NCBI GenBank assembly: GCA_019722365.1
Contig: JADFUC010000844.1
Coordinates: 62,001 to 126,000, forward strand
Reading direction: 5' to 3'
DNA length: 64,000 nucleotides
From: Lithospermum erythrorhizon
Taxonomy: Eukaryota > Streptophyta > Magnoliopsida > Boraginales > Boraginaceae
Shown: positions 12,350-24,799 of the stretch, piece after piece
How positions within the stretch are numbered: the stretch's first letter is position 1
Layout: each line of letters starts with the position of its first letter
Notes under the pieces: generated by a model
What the model was told of the DNA's origin: nothing
The model's input: the letters and a program-made list of their open reading frames with translations, nothing else
Database searches by the model: none
Made by a program: the position numbers and the translations under genes

Positions 12350-14660
12350 TGACTCGATAAATGGATCGATTTGATGAGTATTGATATTGTCAGCGATAGG
12401 CTGTCGGAATTGAGATTGGGGAGTTAAATGATTTGAATACTAGCCAAAATGATGTGTTAACGTTGTCGCTCGATCAGCAGAAGTTTTGGATGACAGACCC
12501 CTGGCGTTTATGGCAAGGGTGGTCGTGCAAAAAAATCTATAGATGCGCTGAGAAATGGAAATGTCGCCTACCCGGATGAATGCCCAAAAGTGGAAATGCC
12601 AAATAGTATGGATCTACATGTCAGTTGATGAAAAGTAAAAGAAACCTCATCCCAATGGAAAAAAAATACTTAGATAACTATTTGAAATTGAAGTTGAAAT
12701 AATTGGAAAAGAACGCCCATGAGTCTAGGCTAAGTGTTGAGTGATACCCGATACTCAGTATTGCCACTTGACAATATAATCATTCTAAGGTGAGGGAGAT
12801 TGTCAGAGTTGTTATGATGAAGCGAAGGTTAAGATGAAAAGGGCAATATCTTTAGTAAATAGGATTTCTCTGACCACTGATTTGTGGTGGTCTGGTGAAC
12901 AAAAAATTGGATACATGACAATCACAGCTCATTTCATAGATGCCAAATGGCAATTGCGCCAAAAGTACTTGAAACTTTACTAATGTCCTCGCTTTCGTTC
13001 GAGGGAGGTTAGCATTTAGGGAGTTGTTGAGAATTATGGATGATTGGCATATCAAGGATAAAGGTGATATCTGTTTAATGGTAATCTTCTTTAATAATGA
13101 TTGTAATTCTTAGGTTGAAGGTTGATTTTAGTAATAGAAAACATCTGCCTCTAGAAGGGCAACTGTTCATGTTAGATGTTGTGCACACATCTTGAACTTA
13201 TTAGTTCAAGATGGACTTGATGTTATCAAGACATGTGTTGATAAAATTAGAAATGGTGTTAGGTATTTATTGAATTCTGAAACAAGATGTAAAGCCTTTA
13301 AGAAAATTGTTGATGAGTTAGGACTTGAGGGTAGGCTACAAGTTTTGGATACCAAAACTATGTGGAATTCCACATGGTTGATGTTGAATACTGCCTACTT
13401 TTATACAGATGTGTGACCTAGATATGCAGAGGAGAATGGTTCATTTATCTTGGCTTTTACATAATCAAAACGACTAGGAGATAATTATTATGACATTTGT
13501 AAATTCTTAGAGGTGTTCTTGATGTTCTTTTGCAGGTGTGTGAGTGGCGATTAGCACATCCTCTTGTTAACTTTGTTTTTGGTGAGCCGTATAAAGGTGA
13601 AAGTGTTAATTGATGAGAATTGTGAGAGAGCAAGGAATCTTCATTTGCAAATGTTGGCTTCACAAATGAAGGTTAAATATGAAAAGTATTGGTCTCAAAG
13701 TAACATTTTGATTTCTATTGGTGATGTTCTTGATCCAAGGTATAACCTAATCTATTTGTTGCGTATTGTCTTTGTTCTGTCTGCTTGTCTTGTCTAAGCA
13801 TTTACTAATCTAGTTGTGCCTAATGTTGTTGTTGCCTATGATGACTTAATCTGAGCTATTGATGCTATTGTTGCCTAATGTTGTTTTTGCCTAATGTTGT
13901 TGTTGCCTAATCTGGTTGTGCCTAATGTTGTTGTTCGCTGTCAGTTCTGCTGTCTAACTTTGTTGCACGATCTGGTTGATACTGTCTAGTTATTACTATG
14001 ATGACTTAATCTGAGGCATTGTTCTTTATTATTTGCCCTATCCCATTTTGATGCAGTATTAAATGATGATATAGTTGCCTAGTTTTTTTGAATCATGACT
14101 TAATCTGAGGCATTTTGTTATGTATTGATTATTCTTAGGTATAAGATGATATTTATTACATGGGTTTATCCCTTCTTGTATACACTTGGTGATGATGCAA
14201 AAAAACGTGAAGATGAGTTGTCAAGCCACTTATTTTCCTTGTTTAAGTTGTATGAAGAGTCATACCAAAGAAATGATCCTCGAAACGATTGATCAGCGAG
14301 GAGTAATGCTTAGTGATGTTTTTACAGTGCAGGAAAGGAGTTTTGAAGCCTTTCTAGAAATTGTTGTTGAGTTACATAGTGGAGGAAAGTCTGATCTTGA
14401 GTGTTATCTTGGTGAGGTTCCTTTGAAATGTGCCGGTGGACATTAAATTTGATGTGTTGACTTGGTGGATGGCGAATGAAGCCAAATATCCTATTCTACG
14501 TACAATACATGAAAGATATCCCTCTGTTCAATCCTTCGCATTTGGCCGGAGCAACATTTAGTCTTGTGAAAAGAGTTATTGATCGAAAAGAGCCTACATG
14601 ACTACTAAAAGCAGTTGAAATGCTTAACATGAGGCGGAATTAGATTAAAGAAGATATGGA
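12350..14660 (+). pseudogene. hAT transposase pseudogene
   Basis: Recognisable pieces in order: a degraded N-terminal half around 12,540-13,060 with many stops; ATVHVRCCAHILNLLVQDGL at about 13,160-13,210, the hallmark hAT core block; KTMWNSTWLML at about 13,350; KYEKYW followed by SIGDVLDPRYN near 13,675-13,745; and the C-terminal dimerisation block with KSDLECYLGE at about 14,390 and FDVLTWWMANEAKYPILRTI at about 14,450-14,510. These occur in the order of plant RICESLEEPER-type transposases. Stops and frame changes break it into at least five segments and several catalytic-region blocks are missing, so it cannot encode an active enzyme. Confidence 0.85.
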
Positions 14661-15561
14661 GTCAAGGGGCAATCACTGAGGTATTTGTAAGTTATTCTTG
14701 TTTATTATTATTGTATCACGTTCACGTATTATATGTATTTATGAATTATGTAACCCACAGTGGTTATTGTTTACGTTTGTTGTAACTTGAAGCACCGATT
14801 GATAATCTTTTGGAATTTCATTTTGGAAGGAACCATTAACCACCTCGGCTTGATGGCACTTGTGATGATGAATATGTTCTGAGGCTTCATGATTTGATGT
14901 AATAAAATTCTGATGAATATGCTTGTTAGGCCAGTGTTTAATGTTTTGTATGGGATTCATGAATTGTAACTATTAGGACAATGATGAATATGCTTGTTAG
15001 GCCAGTGATGAATATTGAGCAACATTGGAAGCGATGATGGGCCTGTTTTGAGTGATGAATATCTTTGTATTTTGAAATTACGAAAAAGTTGGTAAAGGGA
15101 TATTTCGATCCTGTTGGATACTTTTTGACTATTTTTTATCCAAAAAATTCTTGTGGGTGAATGAGTTACGCCCACGATTATCTACTACGGTCGGTTCCGG
15201 TCACTTAATATTGGTCGAAAGTACATCGATGCAGTCGAATTTATACGAAACTTTTATCGGGTAGCTCACGGTCACTTACGATGCAGGTCGAACGACCGGA
15301 GCTTGACACTAGTGCTTATATAAAGGCATGCAAGTTAACGGCATTGCCTGACATTCTCGCGAGGCGATCCCTATTAACGTGAGGAGTAATATCCTAAAGG
15401 TTACCGTTAGAAGAGAGTCGGTGGCAGTAAAGGAAATGGGCCTTAATTACTCTTTGTTATGAGGAGGCGTACTACGAGAGCTCGATCGATCCATGAGGCT
15501 CAGTGGTAAGTAAGGCCAAACATTGTGTGATATTGACATTATGATTCTTAGGTGTTGGACT

Positions 15562-16646
15562 TGTTAGAATCTAGTATGAATTTAATCGATGATAAACACC
15601 CAATTAAATACGTCCAGTTCTCAAAATAATGAAATTAATCCAAATATAAAATGACAAATGTATGAATACAAGAATTAGCACATTTTGTGACAGTTGAACC
15701 CGATTCCCACGTAGTGCCTCGCGTGAAAGCCCTCAAAGATCCTCTCCGATATTTGTTCAGCGCGTGAGATGTCCTGCAGATTGCCTTTGAGAGGGAGATC
15801 AGGCAGGAAGAAAGCTTGAGCTTGCTAAGAGACTTTGGTGAATGGGAAATGTGGTGGAAGATGAAATCTTCGATTCTCTGAAATAAGGCTGGTATTTCTT
15901 TGAGGGTGGAGGTTTTGTGATTCTTATCATGTGAAAACCTAATCCCACTTTCTTTAAATCTGAAGTCCCCAATTCAACAAATTGTGACTTCGTTAAAATC
16001 GGTTTAACTCGTGCTTAATTAGACAGATTATGAACTTCTAATTAAATAATGAGATTCTTAGTGAGTTGTTCTATTTTAATTAACAACAAGTCGATTAAAA
16101 TACTAACGAGAATCCTTATCGAATAAACATCGAGTTATTAAAATCGTCTCGATTAGCAATTGATTAAACTTGCAGATTTAACCAATTGATGTTCATCAAC
16201 CTCTCTCAATATATAAATATTGAGAAATACATTTCTCGATACTACAGTCTCGTTTAATTTCTATTCATGAAATATTATTGAATGTCGTTGTATGTGTAGC
16301 CTTTGACTTCATTTCGGATAATAAGTAAGTTTATATAATAATAATAATTGACTAATTCTTATTATTATAACTTGATTAATAGTAAGATCGAGCAATCGCT
16401 CATAACCCCGCAAATTGTATCATGAGCCAACAATATGCAATTACTAAGGTGAACACTAAGTTCCGGTAATCACGTTAGCTTGACCCGGTAAATGAATTGA
16501 TACCGCAGGTGTTAATCGCAGCGGGCACAATAAAGGGAATCGATTCGTTGATTTCCAAACGGAGGACTATGTGTTAATGCAGAACTAGACTAATATTATT
16601 AATTTTATTTTAATGATGTCTTTAAATATTGATTTCTGATCTAACA
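15562..16646 (+). mobile_element. Copia-type LTR, apparently solo (copy 1)
   Basis: The segment begins TGTTAGAATC and ends TCTGATCTAACA, giving matching TGTTAGA...TCTAACA termini as in Ty1/copia LTRs. It has no coding frame and is strongly similar over its 3' half to 53,369-54,345 in the same orientation, for example CTCGTTTAATTTC, GGTGAACACTAAGTT, GGTAAATGAATTGAT and CATAATAAAGGGAATC. No primer-binding site or polyprotein follows, and the flanking five bases (GGACT and TATGT) do not match. A solo LTR with an altered flank, or an end left after rearrangement, fits best. Confidence 0.7.
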
Positions 16647-19300
16647 TATGTAATGCTTAAGTCCCCAACATTAGAAAGGTGCTTGTCGGATATGAGGTTG
16701 ACATTGATGTCGAACAAGTCTGATATCGAGACTGTTAGAGCGGTGAAGAAATGTCGTGAGCCCGAGATGATATCTGATACCAAGATGAATATGGTGATAA
16801 AGGAGAAAAATCAACCATACAAAGCTTCAAAGTGAAGAATGACGACGAATAAGAAGAGTTGATCATTTATCGGTTAAAGAAAGGACCAAGAACAAGACCA
16901 AAACGAAGAATCAAGATCGAAGAAAAGGTAAAAGTTATGGCTTAAATTAAACTTACTTTTCTTCCTTAATCTTGATTGAAGTTCTTATTTGGGAGATATT
17001 TTTCAAATCATTTTTTGACAAAAGCAATTTACTTGGATTTGATGTTGCTTTTAAGAATGTTTGTCAAAAATATTTTTGAAAATCTTAATGTTTATAAAAC
17101 TGGGGTTGAATTCATTTTATTAAGGGGTTTGAAAAAGAGCTTTAAAGCGTTTTTGAATCGTCAAAATCGGAGTTTAACAAAGCGGAAATCGATTTTGAGT
17201 TCGTCCCGTCGGACCCCATCGAGACCCTTTGATCTCGTGCGGCCTCGTGCACACGGCCGTGAGACCCCTTCAATACCCACTACTCTTGATGGAGGTCTCG
17301 TCACCGAAAATGATCCACGGCTACGTATAGAGCCCGCCCGAGGTGGGTCCCAGATAGGTTGGAAGAAACCTCTGCTTGACACGGCCCATTCGAGACCACT
17401 GCTCTCGATGGAGGTGCCGATCGCTATATGACCCGGCTACATATAGAGCCCGCCGAGACCCGAGGCTCGATGAATGTCAAAATATAGCCATTTTTGTCAG
17501 TTTAACTCCGTTTCTCGCCCTTTAAATACAAAATCTTCCGTGTAACTGCATTTCTTTGACTAAACTAATATTTTTATAATTATTTCTCATCTTTAAAACG
17601 CGAAATCTATAAAACCACATGAGCTTTAAATCATGATTATCAAAGATAATGAGTTTGGTTTTGTGTATACCTTGAAATGAGAAATGAGAAACAAAACGTT
17701 AAAGGTCAATGATGAAATGCTTAAATGGGGAGTTTAAGAGCTTTAAAGTCTTATCTCTTTCAGCCAAGGGAGTTCAATAAACTTCGATTAATGATATACA
17801 CTGATGTAAGGGGAGTTATAAATTGTGCTACATTGTAATCACTGTTATTAAGCTAAATTGAGGAGGCGTTAAATTGGGATAAAGCAACTGATAAGAACAC
17901 ATAAAGGAGATGTCCCGTTAAGGTTAGGATTTAATGCTTCGTACTAGAGGCTTGAGGGTCAGGGTGTTGTGAGGCTTGCCAGCCAAGAATCGATGTAGAT
18001 TTCCATAGTGGTGAGGCTTTAGTGCTCAAGCGATAACACATAGAGTGCTCGAGGTAGAGGAGTTGTATACCAGGCAGTTGGGTTGGGGATCTAGGGTGTG
18101 TCCTTGGGTTGCTTGGTAGTGTAATGCTTGAGTTATGAGCTAAGAGATGAAATCACAGATTGAGGCTTGGGTTCTGTGAGGGATTAGGATTTGAAATCCT
18201 TAAGGGTGATTCTTGGGGTGGTTCTTTTAGAGGCGTAGGCCCAGAGTGGTCTAGAGGTTTAATTTGAATGGTATATATTAGTGGAAACACTGTCGCCGTG
18301 AGGGGTTACGTCGGATAATATATACGGGTTCTTTCGATCCCCGAGGTTGAAAAGCGAGAATTAAGTACAAGCTTTAGAAACTCGTTAAACACCGTGTCGA
18401 GTTTGCATTCATCCACTCGACTCTTTATCTTATTGTTGATATTATGTTTTGTGAGAGAAATGTTAGGATTCTATTATATGTGTTAGTTTATCGCTAATTG
18501 AATATGATGACATATAATTGAATTCCACTTTGATATATATTGATATATGTTGTTTGTAATTAAATTGCTTTCATGATTAGAGATAGTTTGATTTGAACAG
18601 TAGAGCTTTATTGTTATATTCATGTGAATCAAATCATGTTTAAACTTGCTATCAAGAATGTCTTAAACTCACCTAGTATATCTATGTATTGAATTGTGAT
18701 ATGTTTAATAGATTGCTAGGATTGATCAATAATCATGAATGGACTTAATCGTAGTATGCATGATTGATGTGATAGCGTGATATGTTTAATTGTGATATGT
18801 TTTTTAATTGTGTATTACATGTTGAATTTGACAAAACCAATTTTTGCGAGACTACATTTAAAATTAGGTTTCTTCACAGGTATTTGAGGAATTTTTTTGA
18901 ATTCGTTAAGTCCTCAACGATTTTGGAAATTAATTGCTTTGGAATTTTGTTGTACAAATACGATAATTAATTTGTCTATTTTATGAATAGTATTTAATTA
19001 TAAAGTATATTTGATTTAACGTGGATTATTTGATGAACATATTTTCTATTTTCATTTTAATATATGTATATAAATCCATGATATGGTTAATTTTCTTTGC
19101 GTATATCTATTATTGTTATGGGAATGGAAAAGGGATATATGGATATGGCTAATTTTTTTTTATTTATTTTTAAATCTTGATGCGAACCGTTTATTAGTTA
19201 TAGCGACCATACGAGTCGTGTTGTTATTTTATTTTAGCATACTCAGTAGGTGGCCGTCTTCCATGAAAATTAAATCCTAACTAGATTTCGAAATGGTACC
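16647..19300. other. Unassigned, probably retroelement-derived DNA
   Basis: A GC-rich patch at 17,200-17,470 holds two imperfect direct copies, about 110 bp apart, of CTCTTGATGGAGGT followed by GGCTACGTATAGAGCCCGCC. The remainder is AT-rich with isolated open frames that show no family motif, for example 16,629-16,835 and 16,976-17,431. Composition and internal repetition suggest old LTR-element sequence, but no diagnostic motif is visible. Confidence 0.35.
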
Positions 19301-20160
19301 TTCGATCGCTTGTGAAATCGCGCTATGACTCCCTTGGATCTCTTTGTTCGTGGCGTATAGTGTTTGGCCATCTTCCAACAACCAAAAAGACATTATGGTA
19401 TGGGAGCATTTATGAAATACTTTTATTTCCTTGGCTCGTAATTTAAGGTTGAACTACCATTTCTTTCATGTACCTATTATTTTCTTTTGTCGAATTGGGC
19501 TAAATTGTTGAATTCTTATTTTGGATGCTTGGACCGTTGATTGTGAAATTACGTCTATATATCGTTATTTGGCTACCAATTAAAGTTTGATTCTTTTTTA
19601 GTTTTTCCATCACCGATATTATTGTAAATAGTATTATTTCGACCATTATTATTTTGCTTTTGGTTTACTTTTAGTCGATCATATTTGCATTATTTCTTAT
19701 TCAGATGTAAATTTCTGTCTCGTTGCTCGATGAATTTTCATGCTTGTATTTCGATTGGTCTAATGCTTGGTCACTACCACGGAAATGTAGGAAGAGTATT
19801 AGAATTCTGATATTTATTAATGATGGAGCTAATATTGGTTTGTGTTTGATTTCTTGTGGTTTATTCAATTTTCATTATTTTGAAACAAGTCTTGTTTCAA
19901 GCTGGACCATAAGACCCAAGTGCGAAACTTCGTTATTTTAGATCTAATATTGGTTATGTTAGTGAATTAATGATATAAAGTTTGTTAATTTTAATGATTG
20001 GAAATCGAACTAGACGAGACTTATTTGAATGGAGGGAGTAGATCGTTGAAAATAAATGGTGAAGTTTATTACCGTCTTACATACACATTGGTACATTAGT
20101 TATCTGGCCCGAATTTTGATTGATTTAGTGATATTTTAAGTTGATAATATCTAGTAATTA
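19301..20160. other. Intergenic, nothing recognised
   Basis: There is no coherent coding frame, RNA gene or repeat pair that I can support. The open frame at 19,723-19,941 lacks motifs and splice context. Confidence 0.4.
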
Positions 20161-20164
20161 GTAC

Positions 20165-21170
20165 ATAAGGATGGAAAGTTCTACGCCGCACTAATCGTCT
20201 GCAGCTGACAACGAAAGATCTTGAGTCAAGCTATAGTATAAGGTAGAAATAGCATTTCTTGAATCGTAAATCAGTCAAAGTGAAACCAAAATGCCATTAA
20301 GTCACAAAGTGATGCCCAGGCACAAATACAAGTCTGGTGAGACCAAATCTCCACTAAATTAAGTGAAATTTAGAATCTCGCTTGGCGCGCGATTATCCAT
20401 TTAACTTCCACTCTGGCAATCTCTCTATGACAATCTTATTTCTTTGGAGTGGGTTGTGAGTCTGGCCAGCCAGCCTTGGCAACTGCTTTGCTGAATCCAT
20501 ATAGCTCGGCTGGAGTCTATCTCGAAATCGAAATTAATAAATGTCAGTGTTTAAGTCCATGGCCCCGAAGAAATAGTAGTCTACCAGTATAAAGTCACAT
20601 TCTGAGAAGGTTGTAGACATCAGTACATAGTTCTACCACGAAAGGTGAAGTATATCACAGGTGATAAATCGACGTCTCGTCGGTGAGTACTCAAAGCGAA
20701 GTCAACTAGAAGCGCTTGTAGTAGATCCATCGAGTCTAAAGTAGACCCAGGAGATCGAGTCAAAGACGAATCCAATCAGTAAAAGTAAGCCAGCGGGAAT
20801 CTATTTAATTAAATTTCTCTAGGCTGGATTATATCCGAAGTCAGGGCAGATCTCGAATCATCGAAGACCGGGGACACGGCTAATATCATTTCGTAAGAGC
20901 TCTTATCGAAATCAAATCAAATCAAATTATTTCGAGGGAAATCGAGCAATTTCCATGCAGCTTACATCAGACCCAAATCAGCGCGAAGCTCAAATCAAGC
21001 TTCATGCTCGAAGACGAATCAAGTGAAGTAAAAGCGAAGCGAGACATCCTAAAAATAAATCGGCAAATGTGGGACTTCATGTAGTTTGAATGATCGATCT
21101 CTTCGATTTGATAAAGCCTATACTGAGGTTTTTCCTACGGTAGGTTTTATATTGTCATCTATCATAAATG
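20165..21170 (+). mobile_element. Second probable retroelement leader/LTR remnant
   Basis: This has the same character as 7,990-9,300: AAATCAAATCAAATTATTTCG-like motifs, GAAGCGAAGC-type purine-rich stretches, and a terminal zone with TTCGATTTGATAAAGCC and GAGGTTTTTCCTACGGTAGG resembling an R/U5 end. There is no gag or pol frame. It may be a related element, but the similarity was judged by eye. Confidence 0.3.
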
Positions 21171-21481
21171 ATAAAAAATTTCTTCATTGCGTAAGTAAGC
21201 AGTTGGATCGGAATGTGATTGAACATATGAAAATATTATATTAAATTTTGTATAACGTTATAAGAAAAAGGTTTACATCATTTAAAATTAAAATACATGT
21301 ACTTGGTCGTGTGGGCATTTCTGAACTGTGGCCCCGTTCAACAATGTCTTATAGTTAATATCTTGCTTGAATGTCGATAAGCGTATATGGAAGGTAACAA
21401 ACAGGGCAGCTTCTTGAGTATCAATGAAACGTAGTAATGTTCTCTTTTATATACATTTCTTTCTATAATCTTCTATTGTTT

Positions 21482-23590
21482 TTTTTTTTTCCAAAGGTGG
21501 GGTTTGCTATCAGGTGGTCCAAAATTAGACTTCATTTTTTGTTTTTGTTTTCTTTTCTTTATGTTTTTTGGATTTTTTGTTTCTGTATTATTATCCTATC
21601 TATTCATTAATAAAACAAAATAGAAACTTTCATTGTTTCTTATTTGATGGTGAAGCTGCCTAGCATAGATCTATAAAATTTATTTTGTTTTCCTTTTATA
21701 GTTAGTTCAAAGAAATTAACGGCTTGAGAGGAAGGGAGGAGGTGTCTCAGTTGAACTTGGAAATAAAGCAGAATCAGTTGTTCGGAGATGAGCCTGGTAA
21801 GTAACTTCTGCATATACATCATGTTTCACCTATAGTCTTCATTGCTTTGATCGATGAAAGGCCTCTTAGTTTTAAAGTGTTTATGTGCATTCAACATCTT
21901 GTTTTAGTGTAAAGGCACATTTTTATGAACCATAGGACGGTATATCTTTTTAGTGTCTAGTACACTGACTCTGGCACAATTTTACGTTAGTGAAATAATT
22001 ATATTCTGGCTCTGCGTTGGTGTCGCGGTAAAATAACTATTTTATCCTTAAATAGTTTATTTTCTTATATACATTCTTGAGTGTAGTAATTCGGAAGTTC
22101 ATTAATGGCAAAATTGTCATTTCTTAAAAAGAGAATTGTATAGTGTTAACACTGCCTCACCCCACCCCCCTACTACCTCACAGCCCCCCGCCCCCATCCC
22201 TACCTACACTCCACACCCTATCCCACAATACTTCCCCATCTCCATACAGCCCCCACAACCACCACCATCACCACCCGATCAGATCTGCCCCTATTCTACA
22301 CCATGCTTTCCCTATCTCAGAATTATTTAATCCAATCAAAACAACAAGTTGGCTGAGCAAAAGCTCCCATCTTTACGTCTAATAAAGCAAAACTTCATCA
22401 CAACTTCATCACTTTACAGCCTCAAATGAAATGACGAGTTAAAACAATAGTACTTCCCAAACTTAATAATACAAATAAAAATACCCAGAATCAGAAAAAG
22501 TGATTTTTTTTACTGGAGTTGGTTAAAATCAAATTTTCAATAAGCTTAACACAATTGGAAGATAAAAACCTTCTGAAACAACAGTAACTAAAACCCAATC
22601 AAATAAAAAGCAAAATTGGCAGCCCGGTCACGGTCACATCTCAGAGGAGGCTGGTAATATTAAGTAGTAGTGGCTCAATTTGGCAGAATTTATCTGGAAA
22701 CTTCGCAATGGGAGAGTCAAGGTCAGGGCATTCATCGAAGAAGGAGTCGATCAGCTGAGTTCTAATTTTATCTGAAAAGTCTATGTTTAGATTTTTGTGT
22801 TTCAACGTGCAGAATCTATGACCAAGGATTGTGGATTCTAATGATGTTTGAATATTGGTAAGCAGAGAGAATATATTTGGATTAATGAAAGTTGAAAGCA
22901 TTGCAGAATCTGATTCCGGAATTCTAACAAAGTAATATTTCTATCTGGTGGTGATGGTGGTGGTTGAAATATAATTAGGAGGATAGGGGTGAGATCAGGC
23001 ACAAATAGGAATGTGACGACATTTATCTGACTTTTTAAGTGAAATGTGATTTTCTTGGCCAATAAGAACTTAACAATTATTCTGACACCAAATGAGGGGA
23101 AGAGCTGAAATGATGCATTTAAATGCAACCGGCTCTTATTTGGGTGTATATAACATTTCGGGGGTGGGGTGGGATATTTAAGGAAGAAAGAGTTTTGGAT
23201 ATTTTAGTCGCATGCTTTGAGTGTTAGGGAGACGAAATGGTCGTTTTCTTTGTGAGTTAATGTGTATTTAGAGACGATATAATCGTTTCTTAATGAAAAT
23301 TGGTTGTATGGAAGTCGGGAGGGTCATAGGCAAAAAAGTATAGAGAAGGAAGTTCGAGGGGGTGTCTTGGGAGCCAGCTAAAAAATAATACAGGGGAAGC
23401 GCATCGCCTTTAAAAGCGGCAAATAGAGATTCAGCCACCCTTTTTTTCCCAAAGGTGGGGTTTGCCATATGTCCAATTGGTCCAAAATTATACCTCATTT
23501 TTTTATTTTGTTTTTCTTTATGTTTTTGATTTTTTTGTTTCTATTATTTTTCTATCTGTTCATTAACTAAACCAAATAGAAACTTTTGGG
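21482..23590. repeat. Direct repeat of about 125 bp flanking 1.8 kb
   Basis: CCAAAGGTGGGGTTTGC, GGTCCAAAATTA, TTCTTTATGTTTTT and ACCAAATAGAAACTTT-like phrases occur at 21,490-21,635 and again at 23,445-23,590 in the same order. The pair brackets the kelch-gene exon at 21,706 and the proline-codon-rich segment at 22,140-23,175. This could be a duplication accompanying rearrangement of the kelch pseudogene, or termini of an unrecognised element. Confidence 0.6.
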
Positions 23591-24780
23591 CTTATACCAA
23601 AGTATAACATTTATCCTGTTTAGAAACATTATTAATCCATTATGCAATGCTCCGATTTTGTTTGCTATCTTCCTCTCCATCATCTATCAACCTACCTTAT
23701 ATTAATAAACTGCTTTCTGTTATATTCCTATTGTTCTGCAAATTAAGTCTCATAAGGATTCCTATTTTTCCAGCAAAATATTCAGCACGTTTTCTCTTTC
23801 GCATGTTTCTAATACACTATACTTACAGGAAGCATTACTAAGTTTCTTTTAGAGTTGGAGACTTTCTAAAATAATTGAGTGATTCTGAGGTGATTTTAGA
23901 TGTTTAGAAATCATTAATCATGGTGCACTGTTAAGCTTTAGCATTTCCATTTGCTGACTTTTACATATTCTCTACGTAAAATCTTATGATAGTCAATTTT
24001 CCATCTTCACTTCTCAGCTAATGTTATTAACAGATGGAGTCTGCATCTTTATATGGAAATATATATGCAATTGGCGGTGGAGATGGAGACGATGTCTTTT
24101 CTGAAGTCGAGATGTTTGATTTCAACACCGGGAGATGTTTGAAGGCATTGGGGTACCATATGGATATGTTCAAAGCTTATTCAATTTCTTTATCACCGTT
24201 ACTTTGAGTTTTTCGATTTTTCTGTAGAGATTTTCCTCTGCAGCAACAGAGAATGATGGGGCACCCTACGTAGTTGGTGGTTATGACGGGAAAGATTACT
24301 TAATGCAACACATTTATTTAATGCTTTGTTTGTCTTTTGGTTGCTTATTCACTAGGAAAAACAATTATCCTTGTATATTTATTATCATGGTAGTTATTCC
24401 ATATTTATTTCTTGACAAAGAGAAGAAATCACCATGCTAAGATAATAAAAGAAAATTATCCCGTGTATATGTTATCAAGGTTGGTTAACTTCACATTCCG
24501 TTTTAACAAATTTTGCAATGTCAATTCATGAGAAATATATATATTTTGATGTCAAATTGATTAGATTGAGAATCTCAATTGAGTGACCTTGTTGTTTAAA
24601 TGTGTACAAATGAGGATATTCACTTATATCCTAATTTTTTATTACCTTATGTTAATGGTTCAGATCTTGTATATGTTTGCTTTGGGTGGTTATGATGCAT
24701 GGTGTCAACCGTGGAGGTTCTAGATCTTCGTTTGGACATGGTCAGTGGCTCCACCTATGAATGTTTCAGGGTATTCAAAA
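21706..24780 (+). pseudogene. Broken kelch-repeat gene (plant DCD/kelch type)
   Basis: Four exon-like pieces on the plus strand. 21706-21796 encodes FKEINGLRGREEVSQLNLEI, a coiled-coil linker, ending at a good GTAAGT donor. 24034 to about 24,165 encodes LYGNIYAIGGGDGDDVFSEV, a kelch blade. 24228 to about 24,310 encodes RFSSAATENDGAPYVVGGYDG. 24664 to about 24,770 gives FALGGYDA and, after a frame change, MVSTVEVLDLRLD. Plant DCD-kelch proteins carry a coiled coil followed by six such blades with these signatures. Here the DCD domain and several blades are missing, and frameshifts disrupt the last piece, so it is a remnant. Function is not predicted. Confidence 0.8.
22140..23175. other. Insertion-like segment with opposed proline-codon-rich arms
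   Basis: The left end (about 22,150-22,290) is C-rich with CCTCACCCCACCCC and CAACCACCACCATCACCACC. The right end (about 22,945-23,175) carries the reverse complements GGTGGTGATGGTGGTGGTTG and GGGGGTGGGGTGGG in mirrored order. This suggests degenerate terminal inverted repeats of a roughly 1-kb non-autonomous element. Open frames across the arms are simple-sequence artefacts. It lies in the gap of the kelch pseudogene. Confidence 0.4.
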
Positions 24781-24799
24781 TTTAACTTTGGCAGGGAAT

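Larger units (their letters stand above)
11460..15310 (+). mobile_element. Degenerate autonomous hAT transposon (RICESLEEPER/DAYSLEEPER-like)
   Basis: The coding remnant at 12,350-14,660 is a hAT transposase. The terminal zones at 11,480-11,600 and 15,180-15,310 are unusually GC-rich and share the motif CGGTCACTTA (11545, 15198, 15269), as expected of subterminal transposase-binding repeats. Inside the left end a TATA box (TATATATATAAAC near 11,612) is followed by a CT-rich leader. Exact terminal inverted repeats and an 8-bp target duplication were not identified, so the ends are approximate. Confidence 0.7.

Noticed and set aside
17161..17431. Overlapping frames on both strands
   Set aside because: They lie over the GC-rich direct repeats and have no motif; low stop density explains them.
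22136..22382. Two Pro/His-rich plus-strand frames
   Set aside because: They come from a C-rich simple-sequence stretch and overlap in different phases, with no gene context.
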